Positions 19,156 through 29,162 of a stretch of 64,000 nucleotides of DNA are shown in pieces. The DNA comes from JACXTP01 sp963789555 (GTDB taxonomy: Archaea > Thermoplasmatota > Thermoplasmata > Methanomassiliicoccales > UBA472), in NCBI GenBank assembly GCA_963789555.1, contig CAWBKY010000004.1, positions 258,391 through 322,390 on the forward strand, written 5' to 3'. The position numbers and the translations under genes are program-made. The notes beneath the pieces are model-generated. The model worked only from the letters and a program-made list of their open reading frames with translations. It did not search any database and was not told the origin of the DNA. Positions within the stretch are counted from its first letter, which is position 1, and each line of letters opens with the position of its first letter.

Positions 19156-19650
19156 TCAGTCCTCGCCATACTTCCAGAGCTTGTCCCCGACGAAGGCTAT
19201 GCTCTTCACCGCCTTGCCTGGCTTCTTGGCCTTCATCTCCTCGCCGGTTACCAGGGCCTCGCCGATGGCCAAGGCCTTGAGGAACTTCATCTCCCTGACC
19301 CATACCAGGTCCCCCACCTTGATGTCGAGGTCGGCGTCGACGATGCCGGGGCCCATGGTGTCCGCCCCCTTGGTGACGAAGGGGACCGCCCCCATGTCCA
19401 CGGTGACGAAGCGTTTGGTGGCGGGATACTTCAGGAAGCCCCTGACGGAAAGGAATGGGCGCTTGGAGATCTTCAACGCCAGGATCTCGTTGTTGACGAA
19501 GATCAGATCGAACTCGCTGCTCTCCGCCGAATCGACCGTGTCCTTGAGGGTGAACACCTCCACCCCAAGTATGCTGGAAAGTTCTTCTGACAGCGTCCGG
19601 ATCTCCTTCTCCCTCATCCGGCCGCGCTTCCTTACCCTGAGCTCGGTCAT
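19156..19650 (-). CDS. Pre-PUA/PUA RNA-binding protein (MCT-1/TMA20-like)
   Basis: A 164-residue protein with an N-terminal DUF1947-type pre-PUA half (about 1-85) and a C-terminal PUA domain. The PUA domain reads KRFVTVDMGAVPFVTKGADTM and GIVDADLDIKVGDLVWV, then the A-x-G segment AIGEALVTGEEM. This is the domain order of archaeal relatives of eukaryotic MCT-1 (MCTS1), which act on the small ribosomal subunit in initiation and recycling. The archaeal role is inferred. It lies just downstream of the zinc-ribbon gene, in the same direction with a 27-base gap, so the two may be co-transcribed. The frame is intact. Confidence 0.88.
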   Translation of the reverse strand: MTELRVRKRGRMREKEIRTLSEELSSILGVEVFTLKDTVDSAESSEFDLIFVNNEILALKISKRPFLSVRGFLKYPATKRFVTVDMGAVPFVTKGADTMGPGIVDADLDIKVGDLVWVREMKFLKALAIGEALVTGEEMKAKKPGKAVKSIAFVGDKLWKYGED

Positions 19651-19677
19651 ATCGGCGCAAGAGTGGTGACTGGATGC

Positions 19678-19948
19678 TTATTTCTTTCCCCTGCCGAAGA
19701 AACGGCCCCGGAAGGAGACGCGACCGTCCTCAGCGTCCTCGTCCACCGCCACCCCATGGTCCTTGACATGGGACTCCTCGTACCTGGTACTGTGGGGCCT
19801 CGGGAACGTAATCCTCGCGCGAGACCCGCTCCAGCTCCTCCAGGTCGGCCATCTTGAGCTCGATCAAGCAGAAGGGGCATACGGTGGCGTCAGCTGAGAG
19901 GGAGCGGCCGCAGTTAGGGCATTCCATGTCAAGGTCTTCTACGCTCAT
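19678..19948 (-). CDS. Zinc-ribbon protein, one frameshift
   Basis: A small protein of about 90 residues. The N terminus carries a four-cysteine zinc ribbon, CPNCGRSLSADATVCPFC, followed by an acidic helical stretch (ELKMADLEELERVSRED). A single-base frameshift near 19790 must be bridged to reach YEESHVKDHGVAVDEDAED and a basic C terminus (RGRFFGRGKK) ending at 19678. Such ribbons occur in archaeal translation and transcription accessory factors; no specific function can be assigned. It precedes the PUA gene on the same strand, suggesting a shared RNA or ribosome context (inference). Confidence 0.7.
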
Positions 19949-20074
19949 GTAGGTCGGCCGTTACCATTCGCGTGCTCGTTTAAAGGCGTGTTGACCTGGT
20001 TATCAAAATCGGCAAGTACTGGATATGCTGGCTCGACAGGGGCTGATTATCAGAAATGCATATGAGGAAAGAAC

Positions 20075-20083
20075 CCTATTAAG
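20075..20083 (+). promoter_or_regulatory. TATA box of module copy 2
   Basis: CCTATTAAG at 20075-20083 lies about 26 bases before ATG 20105, with no Shine-Dalgarno site between. This is the same leaderless geometry as in copy 1. Confidence 0.5.
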
Positions 20084-20104
20084 AGGGCAGAGGGATGGGA
20101 CAGC

Positions 20105-21001
20105 ATGCGCTGGAGCTTGCTAGTGGTCAAGCTATGCATAGTCATGGTCTATGTCGTTTTGGCAGGGATATTGCTGATGGCCATCGTGCCACTTATCCAG
20201 GGAGGGATGGACTTCGACGTGGAGGAGGGCAATGCGGTCAGCTATGCCTACGAGGATGGCGTCCTTACCACCGACATCACGGTCTCCATCTACAACGGCG
20301 GGGCGCTGGACATCGAGGACTGCCAATTCCGCGCGGAGAGCCGGATGGAGAACGGGACGATGATCACATACTCCCATTCCATCCCGGTGGACCTCAAGGC
20401 CAAGGAATGGACCCCGGTCCGGTTGCCCTTGACCATCAACATCAACGAGGTGACCAGATTGATGGACCAGGACGTGGTGTTCAACGGGACGACGATCAGT
20501 CTCGACCTGGCCATCAGCACCTACGTGGCCATGCGCCTGGTGCACCTGGAGCTGGGCACGGCGGACGCGCAGGAGTTCGAGATACCGGCGTTCATCAGCG
20601 ACGTACGGGCCGATACCAACAGGGTCAATGTGGTGCCCTATGGGGATGGTTACGCCATCGCCCTCCCCTATGGATTCCGAGCATCCGATTTCATCACTGG
20701 ACAAGATGTTTCACTGAATGTGAAGCTGAGGAACTCCACCGGGACCCTCGGGAACACTGGACAGAGCATCACGATCGCAAAGGACAACTCCGGCCAACTG
20801 ATCATACCGATCTCTGATGAGGCGGCCCAGGCTCTGATGGGCGGGCCTGACACCTTATATCTTCGACCTTGGGCTTGATTTCGAGGGGAACGAGTTCACA
20901 CAGGACCTATCAGCGCCAATGGGACCCTTCGGCGCCCAGAGGGTCCAGCCCAATGGACTGGCCCCCAACGGAAGCGACCACGGGAGGGGTGGGTCGCATG
21001 A
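20105..21001 (+). CDS. Module copy 2, protein A, frameshift near the C terminus
   Basis: Paralogue of the protein at 17083. It has the same N-terminal helix (LLVVKLCIVMVYVVLAGILL), IVPLIQGG, TDITVSIYNGGALDIEDC, a TYVAMRLVHLEL segment and an extracytoplasmic C-terminal half. The frame stops at 20878. A single-base shift near 20865 restores IFDLGLDFEGNEF and SAPMGPFGAQ, aligned with FDLTLDLGLA and TMPFAPMAQ of copy 1. A second small shift would let it end at the TGA overlapping ATG 20998 (ATGA), as in copy 1. Divergence from copy 1 is substantial outside the shared segments, so the duplication is not recent. Confidence 0.72.
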
Positions 21002-22023
21002 ACGACTTCAACCTCAAGTTCGGCAGCACCGGCGGGGCGATAGTGGCGGCCCTGGTGGCCTTGTTCGGTTACCTGGTGTTCCCATACCTTTTGCTCACCA
21101 GCCTCATCCTTATGATGAACGGGCTGGAGGTCGACGAGAACACCTGGATGGCGATATTCGAGGATTGGCGCCAATTGATCTTCATGCTCTCGATACCTTT
21201 GATCATCCTGGCCTTCTTCCGTGGATACTACTGGAAGGGCTCGTACTCCAGGTTGTCCTTTGCTCTGGTCATGGGGGCCATTTTCATATTCCTGGTCTGG
21301 GGCTTCAATTGGACGGCAGGGTGCAGTCGGCTCTGGACGCGGAGGAGCTGGAGCTGCAGTTCTCTGCCTTCATCTACTTCTTCCTCGGCTTCGCGCGTCT
21401 TCTGGACCCTGTACTACGTGGGGGAGCATGTGGACGAGCGCAAGGAGTTCGTGAAACGGCGGGACGCGCTGCTGAACTTGCCCCCACCCATGCCGGAGAA
21501 CCCAGGAGGACCCGAACAAGCATCTGTGGTGGCATGATTTCCGACTACGCTACGGCAAGTATGCCCTGGGCTTCAAGACCGCGCGGCGATACTATGGTCG
21601 CTTCATGGTCTGGCCCATCCTGTTCTTCATGGTCGTGACCGCGGCACTGCTGAAGGTGAACGACCTGGTGCCCTTCGAGCTGCAGAACGAGCTGGAGAAC
21701 GCGGTCACGCTGTATGTTCTATACCGGCCTGTTCATGGTCGGCCTGGCCTTCTTCAAGGGCTTCTATCCGAAGGGCTCGGTTTCGCGGATGACCTTCTGG
21801 TTGGGCTTGGTGGCGGTGGTATGCCTGTGGATATGGTTCTTCCTGTTCGGGGGGAGCTTGATCATTGATATCGCGGACATGGTGGAGCTGTCCGTCGGAT
21901 TCACGCCCATCGTCCTTATCCTGATGTTCGCCGCAGCCCTCTGGGGCGGTATACGCCATCCTGGAGTTCCGGTCCTATCGCAAGGACTGGAGGGATAACA
22001 AATACCAACCGGTACCGAAATGA
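20998..22023 (+). CDS. Module copy 2, protein B, several frameshifts
   Basis: Paralogue of the protein at 18033. It begins MNDFNLKFGSTGG, then helices, FRGYYWKGSYSR (first motif), and after shifts near 21315 and 21400 TLYYVGEHVDERKEF and LPPPMPENP. A frame change near 21530 leads into WHDFRLRYG and helices. After one near 21720, FFKGFYPKGSVSR (second motif) and IVLILMFAAALWG appear. After one near 21945, AILEFRSYRKDW ends the protein at 22023. Every landmark of copy 1 is present in order, which argues that the breaks are sequence errors or very recent. Function is unknown. Confidence 0.68.
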
Positions 22024-22176
22024 TGTGGAATGAGCCCCGCTACCACCCTGGTTAAGGACCGTAACTGATCGACCATCATCCTCCTACCGAATGGTGGACC
22101 TGCGACCATAATGACTGACATCCGTCACTGGTCATCCACCAAATAGATAAAGGATGAGACCGGTGATGGGGGAACA

Positions 22177-23094
22177 ATGGTGGGTATGAGGAAGGTCTTC
22201 GCCGTCACCGTTAATTGGAAACGATGCGAGGACACCTTGGAATGTGTGAACTCCTTGCTTAAGGGCGGGATATCCGACCTTCACGTCATCGTTGTGGACA
22301 ATGGCTCCGATGATGGCTCTGTGGAGAGGCTAAGAAGGGAGGTCCCGTCGGTAGAGGTGATCCCTAATGCGGACAACCTAGGCTATGCGGCAGGGGCGAA
22401 CCAGGGCATCTCAACGGCATTGGACCAAGGTGCCACCCATGTCCTTGTGATCAACAATGACGCGATCGGCACATGCCACTTCTTGGAGAGGATGCTGAAG
22501 GTATTCGATGAGCATCCCAGTGCAGGGGTGGTCGGTTGCAGGATCGACTACTATGGTAAGGAGCGGATCTGGTATGGCGGCGGTTATTACAACAGTTGGC
22601 TAGGGTATTCCAGACATCTGCGTATGGATGAGGTGGAGCACGGCCCGGAGCTGGAATGTGAGATCGACTTCGTCACTGGGTGCGTCATGCTGATCTCAGC
22701 GGATGTCCTTAAAAAGGTCGGGAGCTTCGATGAGAGGTTCGAGATCTATGCCGAGGACCTAGACCTCTGTCTTCGGGCGAAGCGGGAGGGGTATGAGGTA
22801 TGGTACGTCTCCAGCGCCCTGTGTTATCACAAGGTCTCCTCGTCGACGGGGGTGGAAGGTTCCAACATCATGACCCCGTTCCGTTCCTACTTCTACGCCC
22901 GAAACATGCTATTGGTGGTGGTGAAGGACGCCCCAGGCATAAAATTGGTCACTGGATATTACGGTCAATTGTTCATCCTGATCCCCTATTATTTCTTGAC
23001 GATAGGTATGCAGAGGTCGCAAGGGGCCTTTCGCAAATACATCAGTGGATTCCTCAAGGGGACCAAGATGATCGTTGAGGACCGTTGGCGGTGA
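22177..23094 (+). CDS. GT2 family glycosyltransferase (rhamnosyltransferase-like)
   Basis: A 305-residue cytoplasmic, membrane-associated glycosyltransferase. It shows the GT-A start FAVTVNWKRCEDTLECVNSL, HVIVVDNGSDDGS, the donor-site NLGYAAGANQGI, VLVINNDA, and the catalytic-side YAEDLDLCLRAKREGYEVWY. This pattern is that of WbbL/RfbF-type rhamnosyltransferases of O-antigen clusters; the donor is a guess. The start is 22177, preceded by GGGGGAAC; MRKVF at 22186 is an alternative. The gene is intact and marks the left edge of the glycan island. Confidence 0.88.
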   Translation: MVGMRKVFAVTVNWKRCEDTLECVNSLLKGGISDLHVIVVDNGSDDGSVERLRREVPSVEVIPNADNLGYAAGANQGISTALDQGATHVLVINNDAIGTCHFLERMLKVFDEHPSAGVVGCRIDYYGKERIWYGGGYYNSWLGYSRHLRMDEVEHGPELECEIDFVTGCVMLISADVLKKVGSFDERFEIYAEDLDLCLRAKREGYEVWYVSSALCYHKVSSSTGVEGSNIMTPFRSYFYARNMLLVVVKDAPGIKLVTGYYGQLFILIPYYFLTIGMQRSQGAFRKYISGFLKGTKMIVEDRWR

Positions 23095-23232
23095 CGAGCC
23101 CATATCAATTGTCACCAAGAGGCTCAATGCCAATGATCCCCGATGAAATGACATATAACAAAGTTATGGAGGATTTTACTTATTTCTTTGATATCATAAC
23201 CAATCGAGCTTGAACGATAAAGAGATTCTGCC

Positions 23233-23814
23233 ATGTCCGGAGCCACATTAGCTGACCTCGGAAGAAAACACTACCTGGGTGAAGGGTGTAGAAGTCGGCA
23301 TATGTACCAGCTTTATGAGGACCATCTTTCTAAATTGAGAGAGACCTATCCAACTATTGGAGCTGGGGGTCCTCGGTGGTAGCTCGTTGAGGGTCTGGAT
23401 GGATTACTTCCCCAGTGCGACCATCGTCGGACTTGACCGGGAGGACGTTAAAGATGTTTTTGAGGGGGATATTCACTTCGTGAAAGGGAATCAACGGATT
23501 CAAGATTTCGTTCTGGTACCTCTTCCAGCACCATTTGAAACATTCAGGCCTCTACTTCAGAGGATTGGGAACTGGATATTGGGAGGATTGGCAGGATGGT
23601 TCCAAATACCATCCACCTCAGGAAGGAGAGGAGGGGCAAGATACCAAAGCGTTTCGAGAGCCATGATTTTGGTATGGTAGGGTTCATCAAACAGCTCATC
23701 GACGAGGCAGGCATGGACTCGATCCACGACCTATCCCATCAGACATCGAAGAGACAGACCATGATCGAAAAGATGGAGATCAACGCTGGATTTGCGATGA
23801 TCAAGAAGATGTGA
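23233..23814 (+). pseudogene. Class I SAM-dependent methyltransferase, frameshifted
   Basis: Pieces in three frames make up about 190 residues. An N-terminal part (KHYLGEGCRSRHMYQLYEDHL) is followed by the SAM-binding strand LLELGVLGGSSLRVWMDYFP and TIVGLDREDV (acidic residue ending strand 2). A damaged middle leads to a C-terminal FGMVGFIKQLIDEAGMDSIHDL. The GxxGGSS and acidic-loop arrangement resembles methyltransferases and CmcI-like hydroxylase-fold proteins of glycan clusters. The start ATG is 23233. Shifts lie near 23350 and 23500-23600. The substrate is unknown. Confidence 0.6.
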
Positions 23815-23869
23815 TCGTCCCAAATATCGTCCTGGTCCGAGCCATTGAGCGATTCTGAAAATAAGGCAC

Positions 23870-24470
23870 TCATTTGGATGGTGTGGACAGGGAAGCCATC
23901 ACCTTGTCGATGTTATGATCCTCTATACCATGTTCGAGGACGACCACCCTTTGGTCAAATGTCCTCGAGATATCAAGAGCGATCTCGTTCGATGCCACCA
24001 ATATGATGGCGGCCTTTCCCCTCATTGCAGACTTGAAATGATTCGTATTGTTCTGGATCTCCTTTAGGTCGTAATTTGATAGGTCCAAGAGCACCCTGGA
24101 GAAAAAGGACGGGTCGATCGAGAGGATGCTCGATGCCCTTGTCGCCAATAAGACCACCTCCTCCGGCCTTGGCGAGATGTGGGAGGTATCCAATTACGCT
24201 CTGGTTAATAAGATACAGATGCTCCTCGACCTTCTCTGTGATCTCCACTGTGTCTGTGCTTTGGTTCTTTGTGTCGTATAGGACCATTTGTCCAGCCGTT
24301 GCCAAGACCTTTGCTGACCGAGATGGACGTCCTTCGGATCCCATGAAATCAGGGACATCAGGGATCAGTATGACCGATGCAAATCGAATCGGTTTCCTTC
24401 CTGATACCTGCCCAAATTGTCGATCACCTCTTTTTCCTTCAGAGGTCTGAACTTTCGGTATACCCTTCTC
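23870..24470 (-). pseudogene. GT4-type glycosyltransferase, N-terminal domain remnant
   Basis: Joined frames read ASVILIPDVPDFMGSEGRPS, AKVLATAGQMVLYDTKNQST, EEHLYLINQSVIGYL, IDPSFFSRVLLDLSNYDL and AAIILVASNEIALDIS, then VVLEHGIEDHNIDKV and a stop at 23870. This order resembles the N-terminal half of TuaH-like GT4 enzymes (compare 53517-54697 and 25569-26728). The C-terminal donor-binding domain is absent, so the product as it stands could not be a complete GT-B enzyme. It may be the last segment of a longer modular protein read from 29162. Confidence 0.45.
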
Positions 24471-24559
24471 ATGAACAGATTGCGCTGATCCTTCCGTCCC
24501 CTAATAAGAAATCGTCAAGGAAGAGGGAGGGGCACGTCTCAACCAATGTTCACCTGACG

Positions 24560-25490
24560 TGGTGACTTGGCTAGTTCCTAGGCCTCTCCTTTCGATGCTC
24601 TTGGCGTTCTCAATGAGATATCGGAATCCAGTAAGACGGACCGATACCCTCTCCACTTCGGGTGCTAAGCCCTGCCCAAGGGCCTCCTGAGCCCTGATCT
24701 CTCGTTCCATCTGGTTGATAGAACGCCATGGTCATATTGTTGAACAACCATTCCGTTCCATTCTTAGTTATGAAATATTCCCTGTTCCGGGCGAACAAGC
24801 TCTTGATATTCCTCATTGACCATCTTCTTGAACGACAGGCTGCCTTTGTGATAGATGAAGCACGACTTCGACGATGACCAACCGAAACCCAGCCTTTCTG
24901 AGCCCTAAGGCAATAATCGTCATCCTCGAACATGCCAATCCCGAACTTTTCGTCCAGAAGTCCAACCTTTTGAATGACGTTCTGGCCGGATGGCCACACA
25001 ATAGAAGCCCAACTTATCGGTCTCGAATGATACCCCGCGTGCCGATGGACATACTGGCCGGCCACTTGGACATAGTTCTCCTCGTTGAGGTCTGGGATGA
25101 CTGATCATCTGCTCGTTTCCGGCAGAGTTCGTGACGGGCCGACCAGCCCGATGGATGGGTCCGACTCGAAGGGGTTGAGGAGATCATCGAGCCACGTTCG
25201 GGGTCATCAGCGTGTCGTTGTTCAAAAGGATGAGGAAATCCCCGTTGGCCACCCTCATCCCATCGTTATTGCCACCCGCATAAGCCTTTGTTCGATCGTT
25301 TAATATTATTATAATATTATTATATTTTTTTTCTAATGATTTTAAGGAAATCCGGTGTTCCATCGAGTGAGGCGTTGTCCACAATGATAAGCTCGAAGTC
25401 GGCTGGGATCGGTGTATTGTAGAGGCTCTCTATGCAAGGTCTCGTCCCCTCCTCCAACTGGTTGAATGTCAGTATGATTATGCTTGCACG
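24560..25490 (-). pseudogene. GT2 family glycosyltransferase, heavily frameshifted
   Basis: From ATG 25490: ASIIILTFNQLEEGTRPCIE, ELIIVDNASLDGTPDFL. Then in a second frame LNDRTKAYAGGNNDGMRVANGD and LILLNNDTLMTP. Then NVIQKVGLLDEKFGIGMFED and DDYCLRAQKAGFRLVIVE, a YHKGS-containing piece, and NREYFITKNGTEWLFNN. The order is that of a complete GT2 domain with its NDT metal-binding and EDDDYCLR motifs. At least five single-base shifts are needed. The AT-only tract at 25295-25335 is coding (SLEKKYNNIIIIL) and helps explain some slippage. Confidence 0.6.
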
Positions 25491-25568
25491 CATGGGCTCC
25501 CACCGATCGAAGCACACATCAGACAATGGCTGGGCGTTGAACGTCATTTTCGTTATTAACGATATTGC

Positions 25569-26728
25569 CTAACCGAACCTAGGACATCTGGACCCTTCAA
25601 TGGCCTTCAAGGGCCTTTTAATTTCCGCGAACCTTTGCTCCCAGGAGTTGTCCCTTGCGAACTCGACCCTTTTCTGATCAGTTCCTCATCGTCCTTTTGT
25701 TCCAGTGCGATCTGGAGCTATCGGGAGAACTCCTCCTTGGAGGCAGGCGAGATAACATAGGTCGGCATAGGGCTCCAGCTCCGGCAATCTGACCGTGACC
25801 ACGGGCTTACCGCTGCTGAGGTACTCATAGAACTTGACCGGGTTGGTGGCCAAGGTCAAAGGGTTGATCTTGAAGGGTATGGTACAGACGTCAAAGTGGT
25901 ATAGGTAGAGGGGTAGCTCCTTGTACGGCTTCTCCCCCAACAGATGCACATTCTTCAATTTCTCGAGCGAGGATGTATCGCAACCAACTGTGGAACCTAT
26001 GAGCACGAAGTTCCAATCTGGGTGCTCCATCGCACAATGCACGATTAATTCTGTGTCGAACCATTCGGCGATGGCCCCGTAATAACCGATGATCGGGCCA
26101 TTAATGTCCTTGAGAATGCCATTGGGCGTCAATTGGTTGAACAACTCGAAGTCGGTTCCGTTCCTCACCAGATGTACGTTCTTGATTCTTCTTCGAGGCA
26201 TTGTTGAACAGTTTTGTGGAAGTGGTGACGACGATATCCGCCCTCTTAATGAGATCCTCCTCATCCTCGATGGCCTGGTCAGTGTTATTGGCGAACCCAG
26301 CATGATCGTCCATGCAATCGAACATGACCCTACCGCCCAATCTGTCCCTGGCAGAGAGGGACACCTCCGACCAACCCGGGAACTGGACCAGGTAATAGAT
26401 GTGCTGGCCCCGATGGACCTGATCAAGGCCTCCAACCCGAGGACGAGGTTCTTCCTATCCCCCTCACCGACCCTGTCGTGATATAGGTTGATCTTATTCT
26501 CGCCGTTGAGCCAAACCTGATAGATATTTTCTCCAAGGCGTTCCTATGTGAGATCCTTAGCAGCCTCCTTGCCATCTTGGCATAGACGTGCCCCTTTGCC
26601 CCTAATGTCCATGGAGATGTAAGATGACCGCATAGCCATTCTTTGCGAAGCGGGAGACGATCTGTTGAGGCCTCTGCCAACGAAAATCCCAGGGGATGAT
26701 GGGGAAGACGACCAAGACCTTACCCGCC
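25569..26728 (-). pseudogene. GT4 glycosyltransferase (TuaH-like), several frameshifts
   Basis: From ATG 26728 the frames give KVLVVFPIIPWDFRWQRPQQ (the WQRPQQ motif of TuaH-like enzymes), SARDRLGGRVMFDCMDDHAG and DLIKRADIVVTTSTKLFN. They continue with VHLVRNGTDFELF, GPIIGYYGAIAEWFDTELIV, LLGEKPYKELPLYLYHFDVC and FYEYLSSGKPVVTVRLPELE, and a C terminus ending near 25569. The E-x7-type donor site is replaced by KFYEYLSSGKPVV, usual for this subfamily. It may start a separate gene or belong to a longer protein: an in-frame stop lies about 20 bases before the ATG in the current sequence. It belongs to the island's glycan assembly. Confidence 0.65.
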
Positions 26729-26739
26729 ATTGGCGATCG

Positions 26740-29162
26740 ACCTTTGCCTCGAGCTCATCGAAAACGCACATCGTTGTCCTTTCGGACCAACCTATTGCTG
26801 GAACCTAAAAGGGAGGACCCTCTTCAAAGCCGCGGTCGTGAGCCCTTTGACCCCATCGTTCCTCAACTTATCGAAGGCAGCATCCTTGGTACGATAGTAC
26901 CTCTCCAAGTATCTGATGAGCGGCTTGGAATCGATGTAGTCCAGACGGACCTTCAATCCTGATAGGCCCAATCGGACATGGACATGAGCTCCTTCTGCTT
27001 CATCTCCAATTTTCCGTTCATGGAGACGATCTGCGGATTTGCGCTCTGAAATATGCCAATCTCCGGTTGGCTCGTCCTCAGTCCTGCTGATTACCAGCTC
27101 TATCCTCCTTGAGGGCGTTCTCCAATGACCGTTTCTGGTCCTGCCCTCAGACCGATGATCTGCCTTTCTCCTGAGAGCCACCCCTAAGCATGGTGCGCCA
27201 ATAGAATCGTAAAGCTCTACTTCCTGTTCGCGGAACTGTCGGTTCAAGCCCGAAGCCAGCTTGGATTCTTTGGCCAATAGACGTTCAGAGACGGATTATC
27301 TCCCCGGCCTCAATGATCTGCCATCCGCTCGGTGGATCTGGGTCGCTCATAATCTGTAGGTGCTTTTCCCTTTCCGTTGATCGAGATGCGGCCTCCAGGG
27401 TGAGCTCCGACTCCTTGGCGATCTGGTACACGGGCTTGGCAGGTCGGGGCCGGCATGTAAGGACGGTCCGACACCGAGCACCATGTCGATGAACTTCTCA
27501 CAGACATCCTTGAATAGGTCTTCCTCTCGTGCAGATGATCCCTGCCCTGTCAAGGACCTCTTCCAGGTCAATCATTCCCTCCATATATTGGGTGGCTGAG
27601 GTGGAACATGTAAAGGCTACGGAAGAGAAGGAAGGATATCGGGACCGGACCTCGGGAGACCCATTCATAGTCCGTGATCCAATGCCGTCCCATCCTTGTC
27701 CACGATGATATTTTCGAAGGTAAGGTCGAGATTGGCGATCCCCAGGCACTCCTCCTATCAGGATCTGCGTCACCAGGTAGGAACGGCCTCCAGACCGCCC
27801 GCGGGTTCAAAGCGGTCCATAATGACGGTCCCGTAGGAACGGAGCAAGGTCGACATAGCCATCGATCAGCTGCAGGAATCCGGAGATATCTTTATGCGAT
27901 CAGACTTTCCATCATCGGCTCTTCTAAGGAGTCTGCCCTTGACATACTCGAACACAGTGTAACTTCCCTTGACGTGCGCATTCGGCACCATGGCACCCTT
28001 CAGGCCCTTCGACAAGGCATCATGATGGCCCTGCATGGAATCGACATGGGCATTCGCCTCCGCGGACAGTGGCCGCTTCCTCACGTACTTGATGCCCGTG
28101 ACCGTCGCTGACATATCGTGGTCTCAGTGCGGAAGGGGGGTAGCCTTTCTCGATTGAATTTGACATAATCCACCCTCATCGCCCTCAGCCCCTGCAGAAG
28201 ACCAGGAACGAGTTGGCGAACTGTGCGAAGCCTTGCGTTCGGTATCAGGCCGTCAAAGGCTAGGTCCTCCCGGAACACCTCGAACCTAGGTTGGTCGAAG
28301 TTTGGCGAGCGTCCCACGATCTCCCCGAGCCGAGGCAATCGATGGTCGGAGAAGATCGACGTCAGGGAGCTTGTAGTCTGGCACCGGATAGTAGAAATCG
28401 ATCTTCTTGAACCCAGCCGTCTCCAGGAGTGCTTCAGCTCCGTCCTCCCGAAGGTGCGATGGGTGGTGCTGCCGACGTAACCCTCGATGCCTTCGAAAGT
28501 ACCTTCCAGAATGGTCCTCAGAGGCCCCGGCCCAATATTTCAGTCCCAGCCTGTTTTCCAACGCCAATATCAAGGTGCCATCCTTTTTAATGAGTTCCCT
28601 GACCTCGACCAGGAGGTCCAGGTATGGGTCCTTGGAGCCTTGGTAAGCTACCCGCATACTCCAAGACACCGATCAAGGTGGCATAGTCGAATCTTCTGTC
28701 AAAGGGATGTCCTGGACCTTACCCCCATAGATCTTGAGGTTGCGTAGCGCCACGATGCCGTGAGGCGATGATCCGCGCCCTTCTGGCGGACAGTTCGATG
28801 GCAGTGACCTCCCTGACCTTGCGGCAGAACAGCCCGGTAAGGGCGCCACATCCAGCACCGACCTCGAGCAACGAGGCATCGCTTATCGAAATCGTACCAC
28901 TCCAGGAGGTTCTCCCTCTTCGGGCTTAGATGGTAATGGACTGCCCACCGGTCGTCCTTGGGCTTATCAATCGCTGCGTTCGAAAAGTAGTCCAGGATTT
29001 CGTTCTCAATGTCGCCATCACTGTAATCGTCGATTCCTTTGTGATAATCAAGGATCAGCTCAGCGCCGCCGTTCTTGAGTTACCATCCCCATCCCCTGAC
29101 GACCACCGAAACTCTTTAAGGAAGATTTGATTCGATGACTTAAAGTTATTGAGAACAGCCAT
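26740..29162 (-). pseudogene. SAM methyltransferase fused to a kinase-like domain and a helical tail, heavily frameshifted
   Basis: The start ATG 29162 follows a perfect GGAGG and overlaps the wzt end. Reconstructed order: YSDGDIENEILDYF, WAVHYHLSPKRENLLEWYDF, a SAM-binding stretch around LLEVGAGCGALTGLFC (28840-28880), and LILALENRLGLKYWAGASED. Then AGFKKIDFYYPVPDYKLP, a second region with TGIKYVRKRPLSAEANAH and SYTVFEYVKGRLL, and an Asp-containing kinase-like piece (LDLTFENIIVDKDG and FLLFRSLYMFHLSHP). It ends in a charged helical tail (about 26792-27277). This matches a methyltransferase plus phosphotransferase-like architecture in O-antigen clusters, probably glycan capping or modification. 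More than ten indels are needed. Confidence 0.55.

Noticed and set aside
25295..25335. AT-only tract as a replication origin or repeat element
   Set aside because: It lies in the reading frame of the GT2 gene and encodes SLEKKYNNIIIIL, matching the family at that position.
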